A stretch of 64,000 nucleotides of DNA from Stichopus chloronotus (GCA_021234535.1 CM037832.1:2052359-2116358); one strand, 5' to 3'. Shown: positions 1 through 14,552, counted from the stretch's first letter. Notes: generated from the letters alone by a model not told the origin. Numbers and translations: made by a program.

Positions 1-239
1 TTCCGCCCTTCATCACTTACATGCATGATAGCTTAATTATGGAAAGAATATGAGATGGACGCCATGCACCATCAGATTATGAGGAGCGTTACCACAACGT
101 TTTTCAGATCAACTTACCCTTGATTGGCAGAAATTGCATTCCCAGGCAGCACAGGCACCCTTTCATCACTTGAAACTACGGAAGCCGAGAGATGCGTTGG
201 GATTGCGTGATCGACATTTTTGTTAAATCTACTCATTGT

Positions 240-1165
240 CCCCATTTTGAGTGCCTTCCTGGGGGAGGGTTATGAGGGGAGGTCTGTTGCCCTACCAAGG
301 TTTAAGCCAGGATTTCAAATCAGTTAGTCCACAGATAGGCATACGTGGCAGGGGAGAGGGATGGGGAACCCCCTTTTCCTGAAAGGATCATGTTAGCCCC
401 TCTTAGTTGCCCTATTATAGTGCCAAGTTGACCTTTCTGACACTTTTACCCATGAACCTAAAGCAAAGGTTAAAAGGTATTGGAAGTGGCTGAGTGTCGT
501 CAGGACTATCTAAGCGGAGCACCACCATCGTTTGGCACAGATCGTAAAAAAGAAATTTTTGGCTTTTCAAACCTTCAAAATGGTCGGAAATGGCACTTCC
601 CTGGTGTACCAAGCTGCATGTACCCTGTAATTTCTCAATTAGGCCTAATGAGGTAAAAATCAATGTATGAAAAATGGTAATTCATATCAGATGGGTTGAG
701 ATGATACAAGAATCATGATTAATTATTCACCCTGTTTCATTTATTCTTGGAAAAGTTCGCAAACACTAGGGAGAGGGGTGCTGAACACACCTTTAGACCC
801 CACTTTTGGTTGATACTGATCCATTTCTGAGAAACTGGGGTACACAAATAAACATTATCTAATGCCATGAGCTTCGATTTGATGTTGAAAGTGGTGGGAC
901 ATCTGACTCCAATTTATTTTCCCTACAATTGGCGTAATCCATGTCGTAAGTCGGTGAAACGACAAAACAGTATGGGCAAGGTGAGTGCTGACACTAGTAT
1001 CTAAGAGGAGCGCCACCATCGAAGCCTACAAGAAAATGTTGGGGTTTGGAAACCTCCAGATGGCCGGAAACAGAGTGTTCTAAGCTGCATGTATCTAGCC
1101 TTTAAATAGGGATCTACAATTTCTCAATCATGAGGAAATTCCATCAATGAAAAAATACATAAGTT
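240..1165. repeat. Two diverged fragments of the 58.9-kb hAT-like repeat family
   Basis: Blocks at about 490-620 and 1000-1150 share order and wording: 'ctaagcggagcaccaccatcg', 'aaaccttcaaaatggtcgg' and 'aagctgcatgta' followed by 'atttctcaat'. They match the element at 58940-59406 ('ctaagtggagagccaccatcg', 'ccccagatggccgg', 'agctgcatga'). No termini are preserved. Confidence 0.6.
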
Positions 1166-1959
1166 GACCTGAGATAATACGTCATATAAAAAGGCCTATA
1201 ATAGAATAATGCATCCTCTTTTATTTTTTGAGCACTCGCCAAATGTTGCAGCTGAACGTACTCCCCCCCCCCTCCCCATCCCGGCAGTGTTGGAAAAACC
1301 TCACTCAATTTACCACGAACACAGTTGAAAAAGTTTTGGTTCACAGCTAGCCGGGTTTGTGCAACCAAGGAGGTTGTAGAACCTCCTTGGTGCAACCCAT
1401 AACGAGCACTGGCACGCGGAAGATTTGCTGTTCCTTGCATATCAAAATGGTGAAACAGATGCAACTGCATAGGTACAATAAGACTAACCATAAAGTTTGC
1501 CCCTCATTTGTATTCGTTACAAAAAATGAAAACATTTTAAAGTTGTGCATATCAGTTATATCTACAGCTCGTAGTCGCAAACCCCCTCCCCTATTTTGCA
1601 GATTTTCCTATAACTGTGGGTAGTCTTAGTTTTATCAAAAAAGATAGAAGAATTACGTAAGCTAAAGCAGTAGGTCCCCTGCCACTAGTATGAGTAGACT
1701 TTGAGCAAATAATTGAAATAGGGAAGTTATAACTCCATTAAGGTTATATACCTTCTCTACACAGACTTGCCTAACGAACCAAATTTTTTTCATAAAAGTA
1801 TCTGTCAGATTGCAGGAAATGGTACTTCTCAATCTCTGGCCTTGATAAATTCTGCTAAATTTTTTTATTTCTTAGAACATCAGTTAGCAAATTTACACTT
1901 CCACTAGGAAAAAGGAATATTGCTGCTTTTTTATGTCAGATTCCAAAAAGTCAGATTCT

Positions 1960-2130
1960 CAAAAAAGTGGAGGGGACAAGTCCCCCATCGACGCCCATGT
2001 TTAATGCAACGAAGTGACGCAAACCCCGATTGGAATTGTTTCGGGGGGGGGGGGTGGGGACGCCCGGGAAAGGTGAGCTTGTTGCATGCATCCGTTTTGA
2101 GACATTTCCAACTTAAAAAAATTGAATTGA
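1960..2130. repeat. Repeat relic with G-run
   Basis: 'gtggaggggacaagtccccc' followed by 'cgacgcccatg' recurs as a near copy at about 51130-51175 ('gtggagggcggcaagtaccc'...). A 12-G run lies at about 2042-2053. Dispersed repeat remnant with no ends visible. Confidence 0.4.
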
Positions 2131-2879
2131 CGTACTTTTAAGTAGCAGAATTGACGTACATTTGTATAGTAATATGACAGAATATTGGTTGGTATTGGAA
2201 ATAGTTCTAGTTTGCATTGACAGTCAATACTTTTCGGGAATTGATGTTTTTTTTAATTCAGCGTTTGGATAAAACTAGAGGAAACAGTGTTTCGAGAATC
2301 CATGTCACCGTTAATATCAAAGGTCTTAATGGACAGTTTGGATAGGCATTATTACCAATGCGTCCATGCGTCAAATATGCTGACCGTTCTGCTGCGAATT
2401 CCATCCCCTAGCCGCATACTCGTATACCCCGTAGTAGCAACAGGTGCATGTATGGCCCAATCGAAACCTCTAATCAAAGATTTCACCCCTTTATCAACAC
2501 CTTGTTTCAATTGTGTTGTTCTCTGTTTCGTCTTAGTTTTCAATGCCAAAAAAGATCACGCTTGTGAAGCCCGGGTGTTTCACATCCTCTACCCTTAGTT
2601 TAGTTCTGCCAGTTCTCCCCAACTGTGTCAACTTATCATCCCTGCTTCTTCTCTCCGTTTTTCTTCTCCTTCCTTTTTTTTTTCTTTTGCTATTCTTTAT
2701 TTTTCAACATCACCCACCATAGATCCACATGGACCATAAAAGTTTGTTTATAATTAAGAATAGAATGTAGTCCGAGTAGCTCGGAGACAGAGTTTGGAAT
2801 TTTTTTGTGTCCTAACAGAAATAATATCAGGTCATAGTGACATCTTTATATGATAAAAGATGAACAAAACAAATGCGAT

Positions 2880-3025
2880 ACAAGTGCGACACATACACAA
2901 ATAAAATAAAAACACTCACACACTCACGCGCACACACACAAAGTTAAACAAGAAAAGTTCAAATAATAATCACGATACAAAGCGTAGACAATCCTAAAAC
3001 AAAAACAACAACAACAACAAAAAAG
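2880..3025. repeat. Simple repeats (CA)n and (AAC)n
   Basis: CA-rich tract at about 2890-2940 and 'aacaacaacaacaac' at about 2999-3020 in A-rich surroundings. Confidence 0.8.
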
Positions 3026-3695
3026 AGAAAAAAAGGTGTTTTGCAGTAGACTCTCGGACCTTTGAACAGTAGTGATTTCAATGAACAAACTTTTTACGAG
3101 GTTTTATCTCGCTAAACGTCAAAATGTGTTCAGTAATATAGAGCAAGTTCAATGTCCTTCCCGTCCAAACATAGGCTTACGTGGACGCCCAGCTTGAGAG
3201 GATGGTACCTTCAAACTTGCAACGAAATGTATGCTGTGGGTGGTCTTATATTTATGTATATATATTGGCTAAAAAGATTTACGGGTTTGTGTAAATACTG
3301 AGGAAAACGTGACGTATACATGCATGCAATTTCACGAGCAAACATAAGAACGGGACCCACCAAGCCAGTGTATATTTCACGATGCTCAGTTTAATCTTGC
3401 TAATTTTGTTGTTGGATTATGACGACAGTGAGCTCGGCTGCATTTTTCTCTCTCCAAAAGAGATACTAGAGTGACACTCTTTCGACAAAGTACACAAATT
3501 AATCACCGTTTTTACGAAAAGCTATTTCTATTCTCAATCGGAAAAACACCAAGAGAATTAACTCTCTCCGTGAGAGAGACAAAGAGCGACATGGTGTGTC
3601 GAGTAGCCTTTTCATTCCGTAATTAGAATTAACCTCCAGCACGATAACTTTAGACAAGATATAATGAATTCACATAGGCCTATTTGATCTTTTAA

Positions 3696-4122
3696 TTAAA
3701 GTGATTGCTTGTGTACTGAAAAACCAAAAAGATAAGATTATGTTTAATCTTAACTTTTTCTTTATTTTTAAATGTACGCTCGAGGTTGAACATGAACGGA
3801 CTATGTCTTTCAATGAAGGAAAATGACAGTTACTACTTCGAAAGCAACGGGATTGGCATAAAAACAGTAAAAAGCAGAAAGCAAAAATCCCATTGGCTTG
3901 CTCAGAGAAGTACACCGTTGATTTGAATGAAAACTGTCAACCACTACATATCGCATATAACACTTTTTGTCATTATGTTAGAAGAATTTGAAATCGTATG
4001 GCAGAATTAACCAAATAAAACCTACTGATTTTCCCAGATTGTCTGAATGGTGTAATTAAAAGCCTAACCAAACTTTTGGAGATGAAATTTCAATGTTTTC
4101 AGTGTGCACGCAATCACTTTAA
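3696..4122. mobile_element. TTAA-flanked TIR element, family 1 (internally deleted copy)
   Basis: TTAA then AGTGATTGCTTGTGTAC at the left; GTGCACGCAATCACT then TTAA at the right. No coding capacity. The interior matches the copies at 15397-16069 (inverted) and 20327-20925, but a central block of roughly 200 bp is missing. Non-autonomous DNA transposon (MITE). Confidence 0.8.
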
Positions 4123-4863
4123 CTTTAGAGCTATATACAAAAGTAGAGCAAAAACAGCGAATAAAACATTGCTAAGGTCTATCTCAGTTTTAAGTAGCAG
4201 ACACTGGGGCAGCGGATGCACGTATCATACGCAGTCAAGTCTTGAAGTGCAGTCGAAAAAGATAAATCAGTCACAAGATCATGCAAAGTCACTTTTTGCT
4301 TGCATCCACCTGAGAATGCCAGGAGTGTGGTCCCTTGTGCCTTTCAATAAATAACACATACTTACTCATACTTACATACTCAAACTTACATACGGCCAGG
4401 TTACTTGTTCTACCGTGGTTTCTTTTTCCCTATAAAAGTTGAACGTTCACATTCATGAGGTAGCTTATAGTTATTGACACACTGAGAGCCATGGGGGATC
4501 CTGGGGTGGGGGAGACAGAGGGCCATGTCATATGTCATATGGCGCACAACCCGGAAACGACTGTTTAATTGAAATGAATGAACACCTTTAAGGAGCTATC
4601 GCATGTAAATGAGCTACGGAGGCAAAAGTCTACACTTTTGACAAATAGCTGAGAAGGTTCATTCCACAGAAATGGAGAGATATAGATTCTTTTTCATGTT
4701 TTGATACAACCCAAATGTTGTATTGTCATACGCGTCACCGAGCGCCGAAAGGCCAAAAATTATTCTTCTTCTTATTTTTTCCCGTGCCGACTGGGAATGC
4801 TGTAGGCAACAAGGAAAATCAAAATGAAATTCTGTAACTGTAGCAGACGACAAATACGACAAA

Positions 4864-4889
4864 TATTATTATTATTATTATTATTATTG
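4864..4889. repeat. (ATT)n microsatellite
   Basis: About eight ATT units. Short frames crossing it on both strands (poly-Leu or poly-Asn) are repeat artefacts. Confidence 0.9.
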
Positions 4890-5344
4890 AGTTCAATTCC
4901 TAATCCGGAAGTCTTTGGAAATGTCAAGGACGATACAAAGAACAGACAACGGTGTGCCCATAAACCCGGCGTAATCCTGCTCAAAGCCCAAAGCGTATAC
5001 TCTCTCCATCTACATAACAGCTCCCTGTTTCTATAAATGAACCAGATTCTACCAGAAATACAGAGTATCTTTGAAGCAAAACGCCCTCTTAGTGGTCTGA
5101 AAAGTATTATTAGTCTTACAGTGCCAACCTCACGGACAAAATCAAATTTGAAAATGGATGATTTGGGTGTTTCGTTTGAAATTCTGCTGTCAAAATCAGC
5201 TTTAGTGTCTATTTTCTGTTGTGTGTCTTTGTTTCCCTAATTTTGAAGATTGAGACTGCATACGCTGAAAGCAGGCTCAGTCAGGCTTTCCTCTCAGTCA
5301 CACTGCCTAGGGGTTACCACATCTGAACAATCCTGTAATTGAAA

Positions 5345-5978
5345 TTAAAGGGGACATCAGGGTTTATTTTCACAAATTATTTCACTACAATTCCCCACTG
5401 GTATCGTACAATGAGTTATAACTGACAAATATGATCAAGATTATCTCAAAACACGTGGGCAATTTCGAGAAACGAGTCAAATTCGCAAAAAATCGGTGAA
5501 GAACTCCCAAAGTCTGTAACATCCATATTCATTGAATCAATTATGAATATTCAATACTATCGCCTTTTCAAGGTATGAGGAGGTGTGGCTGAACAGTTTC
5601 AAACCTAGCCGGCTTACGTGTGCAGAATGTATCATCAACTACTGTATTACTAAACTGTTGTTTACCTTGCATTGCGCAATGTACGAACAGCATAGGAACC
5701 GTGAACATTCGGTTATATATGTATCATACAACGTCATCTCAGTCTTACGCTGTGATTGGTCATCGTATAGAGAAGGCTGTCTTGTCTTGTACATGGACGT
5801 TTATTTTTTGTACCCGACAAATATTAAGAGTTCTCATTCACAGTAATTAACGCAATAATTACCGTTTCTTCCACCTTCAAACACCTCACCAACGTCTCTT
5901 TATTTCGATGAGCAATCAGTTTAGAAAAAAATCAACTAAAGATGAATTTTCTCAGTCAAACCCTGATTTCCCCTTTAA
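5345..5978. mobile_element. TTAA-flanked TIR element, family 2
   Basis: TTAA-AGGGGACATCAGGGTTT at the left and AAACCCTGATTTCCCCT-TTAA at the right. The 17-bp TIRs differ at one position. 634 bp, AT-rich interior, no transposase frame. The short frames inside have no recognisable domain. Confidence 0.85.
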
Positions 5979-8860
5979 TATGCCAAGATCATTTGCAATA
6001 ATTGGTTTTTGATTGCTAATACTGAATCATAAAATATTATCGATCTTGGATAAAGCTGTCTGTCTCACTTGATCTACATTCGACTGGCCGCGATGTCACT
6101 AAAAAAATTTATTCCTCTCTTTTTCACATGCCTATTATATGCTGAAGCAACTATAGAGCGGCGCGTGATACAGCGATTAGATAGTCGCCGCGTTCATACT
6201 GGCAGACAGATTGTTCCGATCAGAAGTTTGTGTCTGTCACACAACCAATTTGATTTATTAGATAAAGTAAGATCATTTTGTTACTTTACCGAAGTAATCC
6301 ACTATTTTGATTGGACTAGATCACATTACGTTGAATATTCAACAGGCAGTTAACTCGGTTTGCTCAGTACCCAATCCACTGCACTCTGTGTATACATCCT
6401 GTGCATATGCTGTGACATGTAAAGTAGGCCTAGGATTGACAAGCTGGCTAGGAGATTCCTGAGCCCCGTTCGGCCTACATCACGTAGCTAAAATCCTCTT
6501 GAATGATCTACGGACTAACGTAACGTTACATTTGTTTAGCTTCTGAACAACAGTGGAAATTTTCTCATAGGTGTTCATGTTCCTACACACGCGGACGTTT
6601 TAAAAGGCATGAAACAACCGCCATCTCTGTTTTCCTCAGTTCTCGATTTCAAGCGATTGTAAAGTCTCCAGCATGTGATGCTTGTTTGATCTCCACAGTT
6701 CTATCACATTCGTGCATATATGTGTATGGCTCTTGGGCCCCCAAAGTTACTTTACTTCAGAGGAAGGAAATCTCGCTGCTATTTTGCTTGACCCGGTAAT
6801 TCGCAAAATCTTGGCCTTGACTCGACAGGGACGAACAACTTACCGCGGAATTTTAGTGCAGCTTGTCACGCTCAGGAAAACTACAGACGGGAAGTTGCCT
6901 TAACCTTATGCAAAAAGGTATTTTATTGTTAATGAAAAGAGTATTTTCAATGAAAATCAATGCCTAGGCCTTTACTTAGGATAGACTAAGGTAAGCAATG
7001 TTTCACATCAAAGACGTTTGCGGATAACCGGATCTTAATCATTAATCAGGCTGAAGCCTACAACAAAGTACAGGGCTGCATTGATCATATTTATAAACCA
7101 CAATCTTCAATGGTATCGTCCTTAGACAGTCATAAATTCACACCGGTCGCATATTTGTTTATCTTTTAAGATCATTAGTTCGACTTCTTTACTTCAAGAC
7201 AGGTTAATTGAACCATTTCAGAAAGGGACTCGAAGATTACAACGTTTATACTCAATGTCATTTGCAGTAATTATGAAGCAATGAGGTTTCATTCCTTACA
7301 TCACATTTAAGTAAGTTTAGTTAGGAAACTTAGGATAATTCAAAGCATTGTTGTTGCTGGTAATATCGTTTGGATTATTGTTTACAAAGTTTGTTTGGAA
7401 TGTAGCTTAAACAGCATTTGAGGTCTGTGTGTGATTGCAATAAATGCTTTCCTTGTAATTGTATCATACCACACCTGTGTGTATAAACTGTAATTGCAGA
7501 GTTCATTTGTTTTGATCTTGAATGGCTTCACTTTTAGTTTTTGTGAATGCGTGAGCATTCTCGAGTCTCTCCCATGCATGTTGACAATAAGAAGATGCTG
7601 AGCAAATACAATACAAATAAAGCTAAATGTTCTTCCAGTTTTGACAATGAAGATATATAAGTGTTTAAAAGGAGGATAGGGTCGAGATTTTCCCAATTCG
7701 GGTATAAGCACATCATTTCTTGCTTTTATTTTCTAAAAATTTGTTTTTGGTCAAGGTTGTCAAATGATGTTGTTCCCCAGAATTCAGGCAAACATTAATT
7801 GATGACATTTAACCAAAGAATTCATGCTCCATGATCAAAGTGAGGAAGAGGCATAAAGCAAATATGGGAATTAAGTTAAAAGAAGAAAAAATAAAGTTAT
7901 GTTCTGTAGCTATAGCAGCCACTAGGACACTTTCTGACTGACTGTACGGTAATCGAAGATATCATTTTTGCATCAGATATTTTAAGGAGGTCTGTACGCG
8001 TACACAATTTGGAAAAAAAGCAAAAAGTGTACACAGCTATACCCATCCTCTCCATTGCTTCATACATTATTGATAAACGTACTTGCCATCCAGCAGAATT
8101 GATATACTGTATGCTGCATGCGCATCGTGTGCGCGACAACAGTAAGCAGTCCACTCTTAGTTAAGGTTCATTAAGCCATGCAAGTTGTTTGCAAATGGTA
8201 TACATGTAAAGTTTTTTCAAGAAGGCACTGTGAATCATGACTTTATACAAACCAGATTCCAGATGATCATCTTGTGTTCATGTTCAGTATTGTGAAGTCA
8301 ATTTTCACCCTTTCCTGTCATTGTGCCTCTTGAGCTCAACTATGGTAATTGCTTGTATTCAGGCTGTTCCAGAGAATGCCCTGAAGAATTGCAGTGATTG
8401 TCTGCCTTTTTGTTCCATCTAATTTAAGCTTCCAGGGTGATCCTTTCTTGCTCCTTAATCCTCTTAGAGTTGCACAATTCAACCAATTGATTGTGTTTTC
8501 TTTGTTACGTGTGTGGTACGAGGAGCATTTTGTCCGGTTAGCTTCCCTTTCTTGGGAGCCATGTTGTCAAAAATGAATGTTCTGAAAGTATGCATGGTTA
8601 ATGCCCCATTAGTGAAGATATTGGAATAAACTATACCCATTTTATTCAGAATTGTTCAGTTTATGTTGAAGTGTAATGTAAGTGACTCGGTTTTAAGTTA
8701 CCTGTACGGTAGACCCTCCATACATGCACTGTTGTATTCACAGAGCTGTAACTACCTCTGTGAAACCTAGTTGCTTAGAATCCTGTCCAGTTACTTTAGC
8801 AAAATCCCAGACCTCTTTTGCAGACAACTGCAATACTTGCCTCACCTTCCTCATCTTGTC
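5979..8860. other. No supported gene
   Basis: Only short frames (the longest, at 6069-6353, has 94 codons and no recognised domain). No repeat of recognisable family. It could hold a non-coding 5' exon of TWSG1 or of an unseen gene, but nothing in the sequence decides this. Confidence 0.4.
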
Positions 8861-9446
8861 TTAAAGGAGAAGGAAACCCTGGGAATATATTTATCAAAAT
8901 GAAGCAGAAGTGTTTGACAAACATCTTCCCCAAGTTTCATTCAGAGATATTGTTTCCTATCCAAGTTACACCACTTGAAATTCATAGAAGGGTGCTGCCA
9001 TTTTTGCCTAAGTTGAATGTAAAATAACTTGAGTAAGTCGAATAATGATGTCACATAGCCACTGATAGCAAAAATTTTAATGCATTTCTTTATATTCTCT
9101 ACCTATTATTTCTATCAATTCGAAACACACTTGTACACATTTTGTGTTGAATTACTGAGGTGTATCATGCAATAATCACATCATATGAGTTGAATCTATG
9201 CATGACTGTTAAAATTTATTGACAATGAAATATATAGAAAAACAAAAGCTTTTCAATCATATGTGGTCTGGTGATGTCATCACAATCTCAAAATGGCAGC
9301 TTCCTGATAATTTTTTCTATGTATATTCAAATTGCAAAATCTTGGAAAGTACGCAACGTATTTGACTGAAATTTGGTACTGGTGTTCACCATATGTTAGT
9401 CTCTCATTTAACATTGCCAAAAGTCCTTACTTGCCTTCTCCTTTAA
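8861..9446. mobile_element. TTAA-flanked TIR element, family 3
   Basis: TTAA-AGGAGAAGGAAACCC at the left and TTGCCTTCTCCT-TTAA at the right. The outer 9-bp TIRs are identical and the rest has decayed. 586 bp, non-coding. Confidence 0.7.
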
Positions 9447-9552
9447 TTTTCTCTAGTACAAAAAGCACATGTCAGGTTGTATGTTATCCACCTCAGTGAA
9501 AACTTAATGCAAACACTATCAGTAATAATTTGCTTTGAATTATGAACTCTCG

Positions 9553-9635
9553 TAACTTAAAGCAGTCACTCATCACCCCAAGCTACATTTTTGGCTGGGG
9601 CAAGCAAAATTCTCAACTGGTTTTACATACTTCAT
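9553..9635. mobile_element. Solo end of a family 5 TIR element
   Basis: CTTAAAGCAGTCACTCATCACC followed by AAGCTACATTTTTGGCT and 'gcaaaattctcaactggtt', which is the inverted right end of the 49653-49902 element. No opposite end is found nearby, so this is a truncated copy. Confidence 0.5.
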
Positions 9636-12600
9636 GATTGACAGTAAAGGGGGCACACCTCCATTAGCTGTTCCATTGACTTGCACACTAAGTTACTTCT
9701 GTTTCCTACCCCCCACAGCCTTGTCAAAGTTCACAACCCCCATAAGCTACCCCTCACATGAAAGCCAATAAGTTGGCCTATTATGGCACAACAAATTTAC
9801 CATAGCATGACCATTTAGATTTTGAGATACAAGTGGAAGAAATTTAGAGGGTGTGCACCTGCTCATATTAATCCGCAAAGTGACGGAAATTAACCCTTTT
9901 TCACACCAATTATTGAAACAGCCTAAATCACCTCCGATCCATCTAAATTTGCTATCACTCAGGCATTGACATCTCCCCTTTCATATCCATAAAAAATCTG
10001 CCACAACTGATTGTCTTAACATGAGTAATTTACACCTAGAATGGACCTAAAATTGACGGTGTACTCTTGGTACTACTCTTCCCAGGAAGGCCGTACCTCT
10101 AATAGAGGTGTACCCCCTACATAATGCAGAGTAGCATACAGCATAAACAGGGGCCCAGTGTTTTGACTGCACACTTGGAGGAGTTTAATTTAGGCAGGCT
10201 GTGGAAGGGACCAGCTAGTGTATAGGTGTATAAGTGGCTGGGAGAATGGAAACTGTCTAGGGCAAATGGGGCAATAGGTCCTAACTTTTGTTACTGTATT
10301 GGAATACATGCCAAGTGCTGAGTCAAAGTAGCTGAAAAGTGGTTGGTTTTTTTGAAGTTTTACTTTTGAGCATTTTCTGTTAAAATTGCACATTCATGGA
10401 TTACCGCTGCAGGTAAATTAAGCCAATGCGGGGTTCACATTTTGTAGGAAACCATAACTAAAGACGAAGTTTCATTGAACACAGATAGGTGTTTAATGTT
10501 TTCTGCAGGTTTTTTTGAACTTATATAAGTTACTATAGTGCATCAGTAGATGGTGCAGGGTTCAACAAGATTGCTATTAAAACCTGCTGCCATAACAGCA
10601 AACATGCATTAATGAAGCACATGTAGCTCAAGCAAGTTAGTGATGATATCTATTATGTTACGGATCGACAAATTCTGATACTTTGGTGATAAGGAATTGA
10701 TTTGTCAGTTACCAAAGGAATTCCTCTCTGTGTTTCTGCAAACATGCGCACATGGATGTAGGCCCATAACCACAGTATCCTGAAACAGTTACATCCACGT
10801 ACAAGTTTCTGGCACTTTTCCAAGCCCCCTTTAAAAATAGTCTTTAATTAGTGCTTTTCTCATAAAAGAAAATAAGGAGAACTTACAGTGCACCAACGTT
10901 GTATAAAGGATATAGCTTTAACCATGTTGATACACCATTCAATCTCACCAGTCACCAATGAACAAAGCTTCATCTTCTCATAAATTTTTCATTCTTACTG
11001 TACAGTAGATGTGATTATGGATGATGCATCATTTGAATTTTTGAGAGTTTGGGTGAACAAATTATTTCTGATCAACAGATACATGTGAAAAACTTATTTG
11101 TTGAAAAGAAGGCCTTCATCCTTATGTTATTAGTCTTCCACAAATATTGGTTGTAACTTTTAAAGCATGATTTTCTTTCTGTAAACTAAAGCAAACACCT
11201 TATTTCTAGTGCTGTCGCAAATTTGCAATGTGGGCAAACAATGTGAGTACTTCATTTGTGAGTGACCCAAACGATATCCTCTTCTGTACAGTAGCTGTAC
11301 ACTCGGGGCAAAAATATAAGTGTTTCTTTGAGCATGTGCCTACTAAATGAAAACAAGAAATCAGATCTTATCAGACCTTGAGGTTGTACAGTATTAGACT
11401 TAAAGTGAACTAGTTTCTTTCATATGAAAATAAAGTGTCATGTCAGAATTAAGGTTAGACTAGCTGTGCAATGTGACTTTTGTACACAATCCATAGTTTT
11501 ATTCCTGGGGAAGGGGGTGCTTTGATATGTTATTGTACCCTTGGGACATCATTTGGCAATTGAGGGGAAAATTTTCCAGATATCATTTTTGAAGATTTCA
11601 TATGGCAAAATTTCTTCCTTCTCTTGATAGTAACTCGCTCATAGAGAAGTTTTGTTTGTGTACATGTTATTTTATTCTCAAGTATGCTGCTGAGCCTGCA
11701 ATAGACTGAGCAGTTGAACATGGTATTATTGTAGTACATATTGAACTGCAAGCTGTGTACGTACATCGTAAAATAGTCACGACTCCAGTCAGAGAAGAAT
11801 GCCATAGCTCCATGAAATCATAGAGCCAAAAACTGTACAGTACAGGTAGAAGGATGTGAGCTAGGTGTTAAGAGTTAAATGTTCACATGGCAATAAATAT
11901 CAGTGTCAGATGAAATACAGCAAGACTGATAAGAAACCAGGGCCTTGATACACTGAACTAAGTATGAAAGCAGAACAAAGGTCATTTCCTGCTTGGAATG
12001 TTTATTGGGGTGGGGCTCAAGACAGGGTTGATTGTTGCATGTCATGTCATTGCCTGCACTGATCACCATGTCAGCAATTGGAAAGTAATCCAAAGAGGAG
12101 AAAAAAGAGCATCTACATTTTTGTCTGTATGTGCAGCTTTGCTGTGTATTGAAAGTGCAGTCTTTTTTAACTGTAGACGGTCACTCATCATCCCAGACAG
12201 TCCCTGTTCTACCAACCATGCACTTACAGTATTTCTAGCCCCTTCCACGGCCTGTCTAAAACTCCTCCACAAGTGTACTGGGCCCTAGTGTTTGCTGTGT
12301 AATATATGCTATTCTGCCTCTTTTGAATTCGCTGTTAATCCACGAACAGAATCAATGAAAAATTTTGCTTACCCCTAGCCAGAAATGTACTGTAGCTGGG
12401 GTGAGGAGTGACTGCCTCTATATTGCACAACAATATCTCTTCAGACATGCTGTGCTGTGAATCTATGGTAAATGTGATATACACAGCTGTCATAGCTCCA
12501 TACAAGTAAGGAGGCCAGTTGGTTGTCTCTGTAATTGGTCATATTTGCAAGAATGGTTTAATGGCAAGTGTGATCATCTTTAGCCAAAAATACTCACCAG

Positions 12601-14552
12601 GCAGGAACTTAGAAGTTTGAACTATGCAAATTCACCAAGTTGTGTGGACAATGCATCATTGTACATTGATCAACTTTCTGGCAGTCCAGATATGGTACCA
12701 ATCACATACCAAGAGAATTGTCTTGGAAGGAGTGGGGACGGGAGTTCTGTGCAACCAATGCCGGCCAAAATTAATATGTGCTATTGCAAAGCATTCAAGA
12801 AACCCTCATAGTGTCAAAACTAGCAATTTTAGGCATTTAAGTTGCTTCTTTGAGATTATATTTTGAGGCATAAACAAACCCCAGGACCAACTCTGAATTT
12901 GTTAGATAACATTATGATGAAGAGCCAGCCTGCATGTAACAACTTTGAAAGAGTTAGTCCTTTAATATGAAAAACAACTCTCTAACTGGAATTTCCAGAT
13001 AGCTGCCTGTTTTCATTTTGTGTGTCACTTTGTGAATCACTTTGGTCGTGGGGTTTTTGTACCAATTAGTGAGAAACTTCAGAACAAACTACACTACACA
13101 GATATGCAGTACCTTTAATTTAAGTGTGTTCATAGCATGGATTTGCACAGTCTGTGTGTGTACATGTCTTTGAAGTCTACTACATTTTGCAAAACATTCA
13201 AATGTTTCTTACATGATAAACATCAGTTCTACATGACATATTCTACATTGTTTCGTCTGGGGAGACGCTTCCAGCGTTAATTGTTAAAATCTGCATCTTC
13301 ATAATCACGGCATGATGACGTAAGAGTTACACAATTGGTTTTTTGTCCCTTGTGTCTGTGCTCATCTACATCATAGGCTTCACCGGCCTGCAGGAGTATC
13401 AATAGGATTTATACTGTACTTGTTCTCCAATATAAGCCTTTTAGGCTTCCAGATAGGCTTTCAGGTTCCCTGGTAGGCAAACTTGAGTTGGCACTAGAGA
13501 AATAGATAAACGAGAATGCCATCATGGGACAGTTAAGTGAAGCCCAAATTCTGTATGCAAAAGGTTTTTACATGAAACCTCATGCATAACACAAATACAA
13601 CAGAAATTTTAGGAGCGTAATTTTCTTTTCCATTTTAGGAATGTAACTCACAAACGGCTAAATATTGGGACGTAGTTTTCCTTGCATATTATCATGTTAT
13701 CTCAAAAAATCAAACATCAGTTAATTGCATTTATTGATTTTCCCCCAAAAGGAAGTTACTGTAGATACTGAACTGACAAATTCTCGGACAGTACATACAT
13801 GTGGCAAATGTTGACGGCAGAGTTATTTTGTCTTAATGCTGCATCAAGGTGCCCTCAATTTTTGTTTGGCTTCATTTGTTCAGTTTGTGAGTAGTTACAG
13901 TGTTGTCATTCTAGTTCATCTACAGTATTTCTATGGCTGCTGTGGACTTAGATACAGTAAACCACAGAGTGAATTGACAGTCTGTGTGGTCATGTCTTAT
14001 GACATGATGTTTTGCCTCGGAAATGTCTCCCTGGTATGCACCACATGTTGTTAGACTTTAGAAGTTCTTTTGAAGTTCAACCATTCAGGATAGGTACAGT
14101 AGGATAAGTTGTGAGAAAGACTTAATTTACATACCACCATCTGTGACCATTCTTCCTGTGTGCAATGCTGGTGAACTGAGGTTGATAGAAGCAATTTCAG
14201 TTTTAAAAAAATTACTTTATCGATTGTAAAAACACAGTTTACAGTTCGATGTATCCTTAAGTGTCAGGGATCCATTACTAATAAACATAATTAGAATTTA
14301 TGCTGTTAGTTGACAGACATATTTGACCAAAATTTGCGCTTTATGGAAGATTAATGCACTCTGCCAAATATCTACAGCTCATGACTGTACAAAACAGAAT
14401 GTGAAGTCTTTCTCACAACTGTTGTTCCGTACTTAATATATATTGTAGTTAATTACCTATCCGACAGTGGCACGTACTGCAGCTTAGTGTGGTGCATAGT
14501 ATGGAGACCAGAGGTCTCAGGAAGAGAGCACACGGTTCACTCTGCTTACAAA
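9636..14552. other. No supported gene apart from the degraded TIR element at 12.2 kb
   Basis: AT-rich sequence with frames below 100 codons, none with a known domain. Both strands were read. Scattered 'gtacagta'-type words are frequent here and through to 31 kb, as background composition. Confidence 0.4.
12170..12416. mobile_element. Degraded family 5 TIR element
   Basis: The left side GGTCACTCATCATCCC and the right side GGGGTGAGGAGTGACTGCC are decayed inverted ends of the 49653-49902 element. The interior shares the 'cacggcctgtctaaa' and 'aaattttgcttacccctagcc' blocks. The TTAA flanks are lost. Confidence 0.6.

Noticed and set aside
4659..5036. Frames with poly-Leu or poly-Asn near 4.87 kb
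   Set aside because: Produced by the ATT microsatellite read on either strand.
6069..6353. 94-codon + strand frame with a hydrophobic start
   Set aside because: The N-terminus looks like a signal peptide, but the rest matches no known family and there is no supporting splice or repeat evidence.
12624..12866. Short overlapping + strand frames at 12.6 kb
   Set aside because: Two different frames are open over the same stretch with no domain; consistent with chance.
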